Shown: in pieces, positions 52,563 through 63,945 of the stretch
How the letters are laid out: each line of letters starts with the position of its first letter
Numbering within the stretch: position 1 is the stretch's first letter
Source of the DNA: Purshia tridentata
Lineage: Eukaryota > Streptophyta > Magnoliopsida > Rosales > Rosaceae
Length of the DNA: 64,000 nucleotides
Direction: 5' to 3'
Assembly: GCA_003254885.1 (NCBI GenBank)
Contig: QANT01008170.1
Coordinates: 1-64,000, forward strand
The notes under the pieces: generated by a model
Told to the model about the DNA's origin: nothing
Database searches by the model: none
Seen by the model: the letters and a program-made list of their open reading frames with translations, nothing else
Made by a program: the position numbers and the translations under genes

Positions 52563-54713
52563 AGAAGGTGGTGGTTGAGGCGCTTCTGAGAAACAAAACA
52601 AGATCATTTCGTTCCATTTGAATTTCATCAGTTTTGTAGATAGTCTTTTGTGTAGGGAATTTTGTATTTCTTGGGGTCTCCCAACTTCATCCATTGTCAT
52701 TAACCGTAAATATGTTTGCATGAGGCTGGAGAAAAGAAGAAAAATCATGTAATGACTTTGAATTATTATGATAAATGGCAATAGAACTATTTATTTTATC
52801 CATTTCTCTTGGATATTTGATTCTTAATACAGCTTTCTAGCAATTTTTTTCACTGTTCATGATGTTTTTGTATTGAAACTAAAACTGTGGTTAAAGTGCT
52901 AGAGTTATACGATTGTCATGCAAGTACACGACATATATTCGGGTCTGAAATTCAGAATGTTCTTCCTTGGTTGGAGATAATTTTTTTTGTTTTTCGAATT
53001 GATAACAGTGTGTGATATGTCAACGAATTGATAACAGTGTGTGATATGTCAACGAATTGATAACAGTGTGTGATAACAGTGTGTGATATGTCAACGAATT
53101 TACCCAATACGATCATTAATATCTATATATTAATTGCTCTACATGTGCTATGAGTTAATTTAATTTATATACAATGTTATCGTCACGATAATTTTTCCAG
53201 ATATTTTAGTGTAAATTTGTCATGCTATATATCTTTTTCTACCTGTTATTTTTTCCACCCATATAAAACAATCTCAAGATAAATTATTTAATTGATCTAA
53301 CTTATTTAGTTCTATATTTTACCAAACATCGTATAGTGCTAAAACTCTCTTATTCAATTAATCCAATCTTGATAATAATCTAATGGAGTCAAATTTAAGA
53401 CTAATGATCAGTGAGATTATGTTTGCCAAGACTTGAACAAGGAGTGGTAGTGTTAGAGAAAGTGTTCACGTGATTTGAGCACGTGGCTGAGAAGACAGGT
53501 AAAGTAGTAGCTAAGTACAACTGTATAATGCCAGAGTTTAGAAGGGAAGTAACTGTAAAAGGAATAGACCCTTTTGGTAATTTCCACAACGGGAATCCGC
53601 TTCCTTCTCTGCTCAGTTTACTTGTTTTGGCAGAACCAAAGAATAATCTCAACACTTCTCTTACATTATTTGTAGGCCAAGACCCAACAATCAAGCGGAT
53701 GACTGATAAATCTTCCTCAAGAACCAGAACAGAGAAGTGATCACTCTCTCCCTACACATGTAATTGCTTGTGTCTTGTATGTTTTCTACATGTTTTCTGT
53801 GACTTTTATTAGTGTGAGCTATGGAGTGCAAATTAATTAAAGATTGGTTGGTAGACAGATCTGATTAATATGATTAGACACCAAAATTGAATTATTCCAA
53901 CTTAGAATTGGGTTTGGAAGTTTCAAGATCTAGCAGTGCCGGAGCCTAGGAGAGGGTTGATCTCTTCATTTGGGTCGTGGAAATTTTGGTTTTAGGTATT
54001 TGAATTTTTACATGAGCTAAATGGGATATGCGCCAAGCAAATTAGCATTTCTTGACTCAAACTAGGACTGGTCTTACACTTTTTATTTATTATAATTGTA
54101 ATGTTTAGAACAAACATGACTGTTAAATTTGATACAAACCCAGTTGCTCTGATTGTTTTGTTATCATCCTGTGTATGTTCTGTTCTGATCACTATGCAAC
54201 AGTCGTTGTCAATAATGTTTGGACTTTATCCATTGTTTCATTGTTGCTACTCCTTCGTTTCAACCCTTATCTCTGTGTAATCTGAGCTCTGTGAAAAGCT
54301 TACTGATGTCTTTTGCCTTTTGCTAAGCCTGTAATATATTCCCCCCCACATGGCCTTGTCCCCCCAATTATAAAATTTAACTGATAGAGTTCAGTTCTTA
54401 AAATTTTACTCTCACCAAAGGAGAGAAAATGGGGGAACAACTTAATAAAGTTTTTTAATGGTGAGACTCTTTTAAAATAACTCTAGGTGAGTGAGTCAAA
54501 TTCCACCCTGATTCTGTTTAGAACTGGCGCACCCTCATGGATCATAGATAACCTGATATTGAGGGCTGTCCTACATGATTAATTGCATTAACCAATTTAA
54601 CCTGCTCTCTGTTTGCTTATTTGAGAATTATAAAACCACTTATCGTGGTGCTTGAACAATCTTATTGTTATATGAAGGAACTATAAAATCACTAATAGTG
54701 GTACTTATTGTGG
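52563..54713. other. Spacer between MSH3 and the F-box array
   Basis: AT-rich. It contains the MSH3 3' UTR and a 29-bp minisatellite. An open frame at 53483-53740 (85 codons, MAEKTGKVVAKYNC start) is GC-richer than its surroundings. It overlaps a comparable frame on the other strand at 53401-53694, and neither resembles a family I know. I do not call a gene. Confidence 0.4.
52995..53094. repeat. 29-bp minisatellite, three units
   Basis: Units start CGAATTGATAACAGTGTGTG at 52995, 53024 and 53053. The third has an internal 13-bp duplication of ATAACAGTGTGTG. The copies are otherwise identical, so the array is young and likely to vary in length between individuals. Confidence 0.85.
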
Positions 54714-54880
54714 TTCCTTTTATTTGTTATGTAGACGCCATGATGTAGTAAATTTTTTTTTGTGGAGAATTGGACAGCTGGTGAAATGGAAATTTTATGG
54801 TGTTTCCTTTTATTTGTTTACGTAGACGTTATGATGCAGTAAATGTGTTTGGAGAAGTTTGGAAAGCTGGTGAAATGGAA
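54714..54880. repeat. 90-bp tandem duplication of the F-box 5' leader and start codon
   Basis: TTCCTTTTATTTGTT begins at 54714 and 54804, and both units end GCTGGTGAAATGGAA. The second ATG (54875) opens the F-box gene. The matching ATG at 54786 opens only a short frame. The duplication therefore placed a decoy start upstream of the true one. Confidence 0.7.
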
Positions 54881-56248
54881 GACAGCGACTCCCGTGGAAG
54901 AAGATGGGAAGACCTGGATACAGACATATTGGTGAAGATTTTTCAGTCTTTTGACATCTTTCAATTAACTTCAGGAATTGCTCACGTTTGTAGTGCATGG
55001 CGTTTGGCTTGCTGTGATCCCCTGCTTTGGAAAACACTGGATTTGTCGATGCTGAGATCTAATTTCATCAAAATCCCATTAGAGCCCTATGTTTATGTTG
55101 ATGGCCGGTCTGATAAGATATTGACTCGTCTTTTGAAGATTTCCTTGAGTCTCAGCCGGGGAAACATAATGACCTTGATTTTCCATTTCAACTTGTATGT
55201 GAGTGACGATCAGCTGACCTATACTGCTGAAAGGTAACTCATTAAATTCTCATTCATGATCCTTTAAGAATCTCATAGTGTCGCGCATCTTTCCTTTCTT
55301 TTTGAGTTTCTCTTTATCGAATTATATATATTGTTAAATCATGGAGGAGTAAACTCAAAAGATTTGTTACTAAGAATAAAAGGATAGCTTGGGTTTTTTG
55401 TATGCAGATCCTCTGCTTCGTATTAATGATACTTGTTTTTCCTTGCTTTTCAGTATGGATGGTGCTTTTGGAATCTTTTATCAACTCATGCTAACGTAGC
55501 TTAGCTTTAGCCATTGGATTCTTAAGGTACCCTCCAAATTGAAAAGCAAGGAAAATCAAACATCATTAATACCAAGCAGAGGATCTGCATCCGGGGTTTT
55601 GTTTATTTACTTTTTTATTATAGTTTTCTATGATAAATGTGTTGTCTCAGGATGCAAGATATATATGAGGTTGTTCGTCTTAATCACAGGTGCCCACAGC
55701 TGAAGAAACTAGTTTTTCCAGCTTGGAACAGAATAAAAAAGACTGGAATCTGCAAGGCCATTCGCTGCTGGAAAGACCTTGAATCACTGACAATGCCTAG
55801 CATATCAAATCCCCCATACCTGATGGAGGAGATTTCCAAGAACTGCAAAAATTTCAGGGAACTAAAGGTCATGGGTCCTTCTGATATTTTCTTTGCTTCA
55901 ACAATAGTTGCATATCTTCCAAAACTGAAGGTCTTAAGCCTCCGGTGTTCAATGCTCTTAAAGGATGCTGTGATCATGATCTTGGATGGCTTACCACACC
56001 TAGAAGTCCTCAATATATCACATTGCCTTCTGATTGAAGTCCCTCCGGCTCCTGCAACTAGAAGATTTCTTAGAGAACTTGATCCATTAATTCTTGAGAA
56101 GGCTTCTCGGTTACGCAGATTTATAACATGCATGCAAGACTCATGCACCATGTGCCAGAAGACCAAAAATGACGAGGGGCTCCTGAGGTGGTATAAATAT
56201 GAAGAAGGGCTGTGGAAAGAAGATGAAGTGAGCTCCCTTGCTTATTGA
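54875..56248 (+). CDS. F-box/LRR protein, At3g48880-like (array member 1)
   Basis: Exon 1 is 54875-55233. Exon 2 starts at 55690, or at 55651 through an alternative in-frame acceptor that adds 13 codons (RMQDIYEVVRLNH), and ends at 56248. The lengths are 305 or 318 codons. The F-box is RRWEDLDTDILVKIFQSFDI followed by VCSAWRLACCDPLLWKTLDL (residues about 9-55). The C-terminal part holds degenerate leucine-rich repeats (CPQLKKLVFPAWNRI, LKVLSLRCSMLLKDAV, LEVLNISHCLLIEV). Such proteins are substrate receptors of SCF ubiquitin ligases; the substrate is unknown. The downstream paralogue splices at the position equivalent to 55690, so I favour that acceptor. An in-frame upstream ATG (54797) lies in the duplicated leader. 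Confidence 0.85.
55403..55589. repeat. Long inverted repeat inside the F-box gene intron
   Basis: TGCAGATCCTCTGCTTCGTA starting at 55403 pairs with the reverse of the stretch ending TACCAAGCAGAGGATCTGCA at 55589. The pairing continues with few mismatches for about 60 bp through CCTTGCTTTTCA. The loop is about 67 bases. It lies wholly within the intron (55234-55650), so the primary transcript can fold into a long hairpin. It could be a fold-back MITE remnant. Confidence 0.7.
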
Positions 56249-56599
56249 TTAGTGCATAAGAATGAGACTGTAATTTAGTGGGTTAGAACTTAGAAGCTAT
56301 ATATATAGCTTATCTGTGTATGTGTAACCTTTAATTTTGCTGATTGTATTGCCTTGTGACAGAATAAAACTCTCGACACATAAAATGCCTGATGAAGTGA
56401 GAGGTCTTTATTAAATATCTGTATTAATACTATACATAATCGAAGTTCTCTTTCTGTAGTCAAAAGTGTTTTGCGGGATGTTTAGTTGTGCATAAAAGCG
56501 TTTCGACCCTTTGAGCAAACCCTTATTCTGCTGATATTAAAGCTCATGTTTAGATCCAAATATTTTTTCGAAAGGCTTTGTAGGAATGGAAGTGTGCAA

Positions 56600-57122
56600 G
56601 TCCCCTGTGTCTGTGAGAAGAAGAAAAGGAGGATGGGCAGACGTGTGAATGCTGACATACTGAAAATCTATGACTCTTTTGAGTTTTGACATCACTGATC
56701 CAACTTCAGCCATTGTTAAGGTTCATTGCATTTCTATGATCCTCTGCTTTGGAATAAAATTGATAACATGCATGCAACCAGAGCAGTAGCGAAGTCAGGA
56801 TTTATATTTAAGTGGGCTGATATTTATAGTATTCAGAACAGGCTGGGATAGTGAACTATACATAGGATTGAGGGTGCGCTATAATCAAAATTATAGAGGG
56901 TAGAGGCAAACTAAGATTCCTCTTAAACCTCACCCAAATTGATTGAAGGCAACCCTCTATAATCTACATTATAAAAAGGCTCAATTAATTTCCTACAACT
57001 TTAGTCAGCCCTATGTTTATGTCGAGTCCCGCTTTGATGACATATTGACTCGTCTTTTGAAGATTTCTTCCTTTCTCAGTTTGAAAAACATATTCATATT
57101 GGTTTTCAGCACCAACTTATAG
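56600..57122 (+). pseudogene. Broken F-box exon 1 copy (array member 2), split by an insert
   Basis: Two blocks resemble exon 1 of the neighbouring F-box genes. Block 56610-56765 reads KKRRMGRRVNADILKIYDSF, then a stop, then out-of-frame remnants of the TSAIVKVH and DPLLWN stretches. Block 57004-57122 reads QPYVYVESRFDDILTRLLKI followed by LSLKNIFILVFSTNL and a stop. About 240 bp of unrelated sequence separates them. No exon 2 follows before the next F-box gene. Confidence 0.7.
56770..57003. mobile_element. Possible small transposon splitting the F-box pseudogene
   Basis: The sequence between the two pseudogene blocks has no counterpart in the intact paralogues. It begins GCAGTAGCGAAGTCAGGATT, which resembles a terminus form common in plant repeats (GTGGCGGAGCCAGGATT). 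No clear flanking duplication is visible. Family unknown. Confidence 0.3.
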
Positions 57123-57631
57123 GTCATTAATCATCATATAACTCTTCAATATTTAATCTAAAACGCAATATTTGTAAAATATAGAGTCGCTATTTGTAAG
57201 ATAATTAGATGAGTTGTCCTTATTATAGAGTTCTAACACTACTTGAGTTTTACATTTTTTATTAGGTAAATTGAAGAAAATCCAAGCTTAAATCTTGCAT
57301 AATTCTAATTCTTATCCTTACCATTAGTTGATGGGCTAACCCAAGAATTTTAGAACTCTAATACATAGCTAAGAGTATTTAAATAACGTATAAATACTCG
57401 GTCCAAAAAAAAATCAGTGTTTTGCCTATGCTTGAGCTTCAGCAGCAAGCTCACAATTTGTAATAAATCCCGAGTACGGTAAATTGACAAGTACCATCCC
57501 AAGTACAATACCAGACTTTTTTCTTTCTTTTTGTACCCAATTCTCACTGTAAATATAAAAAGGCTTAAGTTAAGCCAAACAAAAAAAAAACCAATATATC
57601 GGTGCTTGAAGAATTCTCTGTTTCTGGAAAA

Positions 57632-58990
57632 ATGGTAGACGGCGAATACCCTGCGTCTGTGCGAAGGAGAAGACGATGGGAAGAGCCGGAAATTGACATA
57701 CTCCGCAAGATTTTTGAGTGTTTTGACACCACTGATTCAACTTCAGCCATTGCTAGGGTTCACTGCAGTGCCGTTTGTAGGGCATGGCGTTCGATCATCT
57801 GTGACCCTCTGTTTTGGGAAACACTCGATTTGTCAACGATGGAATCCAACCACATCAAAACCAAAGAAAAGCCCTATGTTTACGTTCATAGCAACTCCGA
57901 TTTGCAATTGACATATGTTTTGAAGGCTTCATTGAGTCTCAGTCTGCGTAACATTTCGACTTTGATTTTCCAACCCAAATTGTTTGTCCCTGACCACATC
58001 TTCACTTACACGGCTGAAAGGTAAGTAATTGCTTCAACTCTCTATTATAATTATGATGCTTGGATCACCTTGTTTGAAGATTCAGGTTGAAGGCTTTGAA
58101 TTTAGTATTTAGGGTTTGTAATTGGATTTGAAGTATATAATTACATTGAATTAAAGTTGCGGGAACTACATATCAGTACATAAATATATAGAAACATATG
58201 AACTGAACCACAATGATTATCAATAAAGGGACTTTAGTTTGAAGATAAACAAAATAAATTGATTAATTGGTTGAAACTACAGCTGCATTCGAAATTCTTT
58301 CCGAAAACTGTTTTTTGTTTTCATAATGTGCAACGTAGAAAATATAAGCATGGGATTAATGGGTTGATCATGACTAATTCATTCTCTTAATTCAATGACA
58401 GATGCCCAAAGCTGAAACGACTAGTTATGCCATCTTGGAACAGAATAAAAGGGACTGGAATTAGCAAAGCCATTCAGTTTTGGAGAGACCTTGAATCGTT
58501 GACAATTGGTGACATAGAAAGTTCCTCCTACCCCATCGTCATGAAGGAGATTGCCAACAACTGCAGAAATTTCAGAGAACTAAAGTTGATGGGTACTTGT
58601 GATATTTACTTTGCTTCAGCACTAGTCGAATATCTTCCAAAACTGGAGGTCTTTAGCCTCCGGTGCACAAAGCTCTTTAAGAGTGATTTAATGGTTATAT
58701 TAGATGGATTAGAACTCCTGCAAGTCCTCAATATATCACATTGTCTTTTGCTTGAAACCCCTCAGCCTCCTGCAACTGGTACTGCAAGAGTTCTTAAAGA
58801 GTTTGATCCATTTATTCTTGGGGAGGCTTCTCGGTTAAGCAGGTTTATAACATGCATGCAAATGCAAGACTCCTGCATCATGTCCTGCATCATGTGTCGA
58901 AGGACCAGAAACCACTTTGGGATGATGAGGTGGGATAAATATGAAAAAGGGCTATGGAAACAAGATGAGGTGAGCTCCCTTGCTCTTTGA
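57632..58990 (+). CDS. F-box/LRR protein, At3g48880-like (array member 3)
   Basis: Two exons (57632-58020, 58402-58990) join into 325 codons. The start MVDGEYPASVRRRRRWEEPE is the first ATG in frame. The F-box is RRWEEPEIDILRKIFECFDT followed by VCRAWRSIICDPLFWETLDL. The leucine-rich part includes CPKLKRLVMPSWNRIKGTGI, LPKLEVFSLRCTKLFKSDLM and LQVLNISHCLLLETPQPPAT. The end KGLWKQDEVSSLAL matches array member 1 (EGLWKEDEVSSLAY), so the two are tandem duplicates. It has a CIMSCIMC duplication near the C-terminus that its paralogue lacks. Likely an SCF substrate receptor; substrate unknown. Confidence 0.88.
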
Positions 58991-59334
58991 TTATAAGAGC
59001 ATGATGAGAATGAGACTGCAATTAACTTGATTAGTGTGTTAATGAGAAGCTATATATAGATTAATTATGTAATTATGTGCAGTTCTAGATTTTTAATGTC
59101 TGATTTGGTTTTGATGTTTAGTTCTTTTGGGGTTTTTTCGTTTTGACTTTTAATGAAATATGTTTTACCTGGCAAATAAAAAAAAAATGATCGAATTTGA
59201 TCTGGGGCTGTGAAACTTTTCTTAGTTTTTTTTTTCTTTCATAATTAAGGTTTCTAAGATTTATAACAAAAGTTAAATAGTGGAATGGTAAATGAATGAT
59301 GAGGTGGATTTAAGAATGTTAAATGTTTTAAATG

Positions 59335-59626
59335 ACATGGAAATTTCAACAACTGCAAAAATCTAAGTGAACTGAACATTAGTTGCGTATCTTCTAAAAC
59401 TGAAGGTCTTAAGCCTCCGGACAATTTGATCGTATTATTGAATGGATTACAAGAGCTGCAAGTACTGAATGTATCATATTGCCTTTTCATGGAAACCCCT
59501 GAGCCTCCTGCACCTGCATATCCTAGAATAATTCTTAAAGAGCTTGATCCATTCATTCTTGGGAAGGCTTCTCGGTTATGCACATTCATAGCATGCATGC
59601 GATTAGACTCGTGTGTGATGTGCTAA
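59335..59626 (+). pseudogene. Broken F-box exon 2 copy (array member 4)
   Basis: Reads in pieces like exon 2 of the neighbouring F-box genes: a CKNLSELN-like stretch, then after a frame change LIVLLNGLQELQVLNVSYCL, FMETPEPPAPAYPRIILKEL and DPFILGKASRLCTFIACM, ending in a stop after DSCVMC. There is no F-box exon upstream of it, and an internal segment present in paralogues (between FRELK and LPKLKV) is shortened. It is a 3' remnant of the tandem array. Confidence 0.8.
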
Positions 59627-60409
59627 AGGACCAACAACGACCAGGGGATCATCAATATTGTAATTAATTTACTGCACGTGGGTCAATTAGAAGCTATTAA
59701 GCCTTGACTTTTGGTGATTGTATTGCCGTAATATAAATTTTCCATTGATGATTTACATGACTGATCGATCAGAGTTCCAGCGGGAACTCATTCTTATAAA
59801 CCATAGTGAATTTGAAACCATCGTATATGACGTTTGGAGTTGAGAATAGGTTTTTGTCAATTTGAGTGAGCATATATATCAATTATGAGATTGTTGCATA
59901 ATGTAGACCTTTGGATCTTCAACTTTGGCTACCAGCGTTCATTAATTAATAATATTATGTAGTCTCTCACCATTTTGTTGCGAGGAAAAACCAGAAGAAA
60001 TCAAATAAAAATAAGGTCCAGTCTTTGTTCTACAAATATTTAACGTATACTTCCATTTCATAATTTCCACGTGATATGCCTGCTAGGTGTATGTGCCTCA
60101 TTTTATACATTAAATTTGGTCCATGCTCTCCATTATCGTTTTCAGCTTTTGCACCTTGATTCAATTTACAAGAAATTTGGTCCAACCTTAACATTAACTT
60201 TGCTCACCACTCCTAAACTATACAATATACTCTACATTTTTTTGTGTGGTGAAAATATATTCTACATATTCAATTATGACGAAAGTGGGTTTTTAAACCT
60301 AATTTCTTTTAACAAATAAAATATGCTCTTATGTAAATTCAAGGGTATGATTTGGAAAGTATCACGACATTAACTATGTGGTGTCACTTTCCTTTATATA
60401 TATATGTAG
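59627..60409. other. Spacer after the F-box array
   Basis: AT-rich sequence with no supported gene. The open frame at 60071-60319 shows no family likeness. Confidence 0.4.
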
Positions 60410-61520
60410 TGGAAAATTTCGTTTTTAGGAGGGGACGAAATTTTGAAAGCTTCCCAAAAAAATTTCGGATAAATTTTGGTTATTTCACTGAAATACTCGA
60501 AATTTTCGAAATGAAATTCAAACCCTAAAATCAAAATCAAAATTACACAAAATTGGCACATAAGACCTTAGGGGAATGAAAGCCTACGGTGAGGGAAGGA
60601 AAACCCACAAAAAAAAATGGTGATCGGAGCTCGGAGGTGGCCGAAATCGGCGAAAGAATCCGACAATGGCAATGTTTAATTTCGCATTTTCCGACGACTG
60701 AGGTGGCTGGCCGGCGTGGAGGAAGAGCGAGAGAAGATGGCTGGAGGCTGGGGGTCCCGTTGGTGGCCTTGGGTTGATCAGAAAAGGTTGGGCTGGTGGT
60801 TGGAATTGTTGGTGGCGTGACTGTGTGAAGGAGGAAGAGAAAAAGAAAAAAGAAAGAAGAAGTCACGGGCTGCAGGGAGAGAAGGGAAAGAAAAAGAAGG
60901 AAGGAAAGAAAAAAATAAAGAAAAAAATTTAGGATTAATTGAGGTTTGAGGCATTTAGGCAATTGGAAAAAAAAAAAAAGTTTGGAANGAGGTTTGAGGC
61001 ATTTAGGCAATTGGAAAAAAAAAAAAGTTTGGAATTTTGTATAAGGTTTTATTTAGTATTTTGATTTTGGGGTTTCATTTGGTCTTTGGATTTAGGGTTT
61101 CGTTTTTTTTTAATTTCTAAACCATATATTTCTATACAAAAAATAATTAAAAATACTTTAAAAAGCCTAAATTTCTAATATCTTATACCTTATCCTAAAA
61201 AATAAAAAATATAAAAAATATACTAATTTCATTTATTAATTATACTAATTTTATTTAATTGTATATTTATCTGCAGCACACATTATAATCACCTTAACAC
61301 GTGAAACCTATTATAAAATTTGGTTTCTTCAATATTTTTTTTATCAATATAGTAGATTATATATTAAATAAACATATAACAAAATTTCATTCAAAATTTT
61401 CGTATTTTAATAGTAATTTCCGTCATTTCTGTTAAAACTCTAGCGAAATCGAAATTTTCTCGAAATTTCCGTCGAAACTTCCATCGAAAATTTTTACAAA
61501 ACTGAAATTTAACTCCTTGG
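60410..61520. mobile_element. Unclassified repeat-like segment with GAAATTTCG-type ends
   Basis: Both margins are dense in GAAATTT/TTCG words in opposite senses: CGAAATTTTG and CGAAATTTTCG near 60448-60520, and CGAAATTTTCTCGAAATTTC near 61448-61467. The middle (60560-60830) is GC-richer and has open frames on both strands, none of a family I recognise. It also holds the duplicated block around the unresolved base 60988. No precise termini or target duplication could be fixed, so the superfamily is unknown. Confidence 0.35.
60941..61034. repeat. 47-bp duplicate across a single N (likely assembly join)
   Basis: GAGGTTTGAGGCATTTAGGC to GTTTGGAA occurs at 60941-60987 and again at 60989-61034, separated only by the unresolved base 60988. 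The copies differ by one A in the internal poly-A run. This is what an unmerged contig overlap looks like. Confidence 0.8.
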
Positions 61521-61854
61521 GTGAGATCTACTGTTTTTTAAAATAAAATAAAACGCACGTGTGTTGTTGAGAGAGGAAAATGACGTTTAAGTAAATATAA
61601 TTTCTTCACTCAGTCCACTACTCCACTCCTGTAAATATAACTTAAGTAAACTGTAAAAGTAAATTTTAAATTTTAATTAAAAGAAAATTAGAGAGAGAGT
61701 AGGTGGGTAGTGGTGGACCCAGGGTACGAATTAAGACCAAACCAAACGTTACCCCTATGACAGTGTGTTGATAAACTCTCACCGCCTCTTCTCATCTTCT
61801 TCTCTTGTTTGTCCTCTCTCTTTCTGCTAAAATCAAGCAGTCCGAAACCCTGAA

Positions 61855-63630
61855 ATGGCTCTGCAACTCTGGGAAACACTAAAAGATGCAATCGTAGCCT
61901 ACACAGGCCTCTCTCCTACGACCTTCTTCACAGTGCTGGCTCTGCTTGTGGCCGTGTACCAAGTGGTCTCGGGGCTGTTCGGGTCTTCTAATCACCATCA
62001 GACGCCCAGGAACTTAGAGGAGATGCAGCCTCTCCCTCCTCCTGTCCAGCTCGGCGAGATCACTGAAGAAGAGCTCAAGCACTACGATGGCTCCGATCCA
62101 AAGAAGCCTTTGCTCATGGCTATCAAGGGTCAGATCTATGACGTGTCTCAGAGCAGGTACCATATGGGGTTTCTGTGTTTTTATTGTCTTATTTTGGCTT
62201 CTGGGTTTGTGAAATTTATGGTTTAGTTTTTCAGGTATGTCTTGCTTTAAACCGTTTTGTGTGGTCAACGGGTGCTTTAGCTTCAAAGAGCATGAAATCT
62301 GTGGTACTTTAGCTCCTGAGTTTGATATTCGTATATGAAATTTCGTGGGGTTAATTTTCAGTGTTTTGTGGTTTTGTAATCATCGAAATGTGGCTCATTG
62401 TAAAAACCTTTGAATTCTACATGTGTGTTTTTGTGATTAATTATTCGGAGATGATAAAATTTTGTAGTTAGAGCAACAAATTATCATCTCTGTGGTGTTA
62501 TCTATTTGAGTTTGAATTCACGATGATCAGTCATGTGCTAGTAACGATGTTACATGAAGTTGCTGAATCTTAATCATCATATGATTAACCATGTAATTTT
62601 CTTATGAAACAATAGATCTGATAAATAAGTGATTTCTAGCTTGTTTATTTTGGAAGAGCACTGGCTTGAAGGATGGGAGGCTCAACAAATGATGTCTTTC
62701 CACGCAAAATAAGTGTTTGGAATAGTTTGCACACTGCTTTTTGATATTGTCCAACCCTTTTGTACATGCTTTTTTTAGCCATGCGTTAATCCATCCACAA
62801 TTTTCAGTTCAAGCTGGTTTTTGTAGAGTTATGTTCATAGTTTCTAAAACAATGTGTTTGACCTCTTGCAAACCTCATCAAGTGGGATATTGGGAACCAA
62901 CCACACCAGTTCTTCTACTGATTGTTTTGGTGCCATTTAGCATTTGAAATATGCTAACTCTGTTTTGTTTATTATATGTTCATTTTAGGATTTGGATTGT
63001 ATCTTTCTTTCGTGACTTGTCAAATGATATGGAGGTTTATTAGCTTGAAATGCTTCTTCTACTTGCTTTTCTAATTTTTTTTGAGTGGGGTCAGATGGTC
63101 AGATGGCTTAAATATGAATGCAGCATATTCTCTGTTCTTGCGTAACTACCCATGTCGTTATAAGTTATGTGCATCAAATATTTAGACAGCTACCAGTACT
63201 TTACCTATTATTCTTAACAGATTTCTTTCCATATTAATCTCTAATAAGGTTTTGATTTGTTTAACTTCTAAACCACCCTTGCAGGATGTTTTATGGACCT
63301 GGTGGGCCTTATGCACTGTTTGCAGGAAAAGATGCTAGCAGAGCTCTTGCAAAAATGTCTTTTGAAGACAAAGATCTGACTGGTGATATCTCTGGTCTTG
63401 GTTCATTTGAACTTGATGCCTTGCAGGATTGGGAATACAAGTTCATGAGCAAGTATGTCAAGGTTGGAACTGTTAAGAATACAGTTCCAGTAACTGGTGG
63501 GGAATCCACAGGTGAAACCACTAAAGCTGCTGATCATGATGCTACTAAGCCTGCTGAAGATGTTCCATCGGAAAGCCCAGCTGTTAAATCTGAGGAAACC
63601 TCATCCAGTGCCGATGCTAAGATAGAGTAA
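61855..63630 (+). CDS. Membrane steroid-binding protein (MAPR/MSBP family)
   Basis: Two exons (61855-62156, 63285-63630) join into 215 codons. The N-terminus MALQLWETLKDAIVAYTGLS precedes a single membrane helix (about 22-43, FFTVLALLVAVYQVVSGLF). A cytochrome b5-like MAPR domain spans about 68-167, with ITEEELKHYDGSDPKKPLLM, AIKGQIYDVSQSRMFYGPGG, YALFAGKDASRALAKMSF and DLTGDISGLGSFE. It lacks the bis-histidine ligands of true cytochrome b5, as in MAPRs, which bind haem or steroids through tyrosines. The tail is acidic and low-complexity. Arabidopsis MSBP1 dampens BRI1 signalling at the plasma membrane and in endosomes. In lignifying cells it scaffolds monolignol P450s at the ER. Confidence 0.95.
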
Positions 63631-63945
63631 TATGTCGGGTACATGAAGCGCCTCTCAGTGAGGTTGATGTTTGGCTGCGCATCTTTGATGAATCATATAA
63701 GTTATTGCATTCATAGCCTAGGATACTCTTGTTATAATCAGATTTTCTTGGCTGTTTAATATGTGATGTAATAAATCAACTATGGTATACTTTTGAGATT
63801 CAGAGGTGCAACTTTCTTACCATAATTTCTTGTGAATACTTTATGCGGTTAAGGAATTTATATAATAGATATGTGAAACAGCTTTTTGGGCTCCAAAACA
63901 ATTTATTTTCTCATCAAAAAGAATATATGTGTTCCAGGGACTGTA
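63631..63945. other. 3' region of MSBP gene
   Basis: 3' UTR and downstream sequence. Possible polyadenylation region around AATAAATC near 63769. No other feature seen. Confidence 0.4.
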
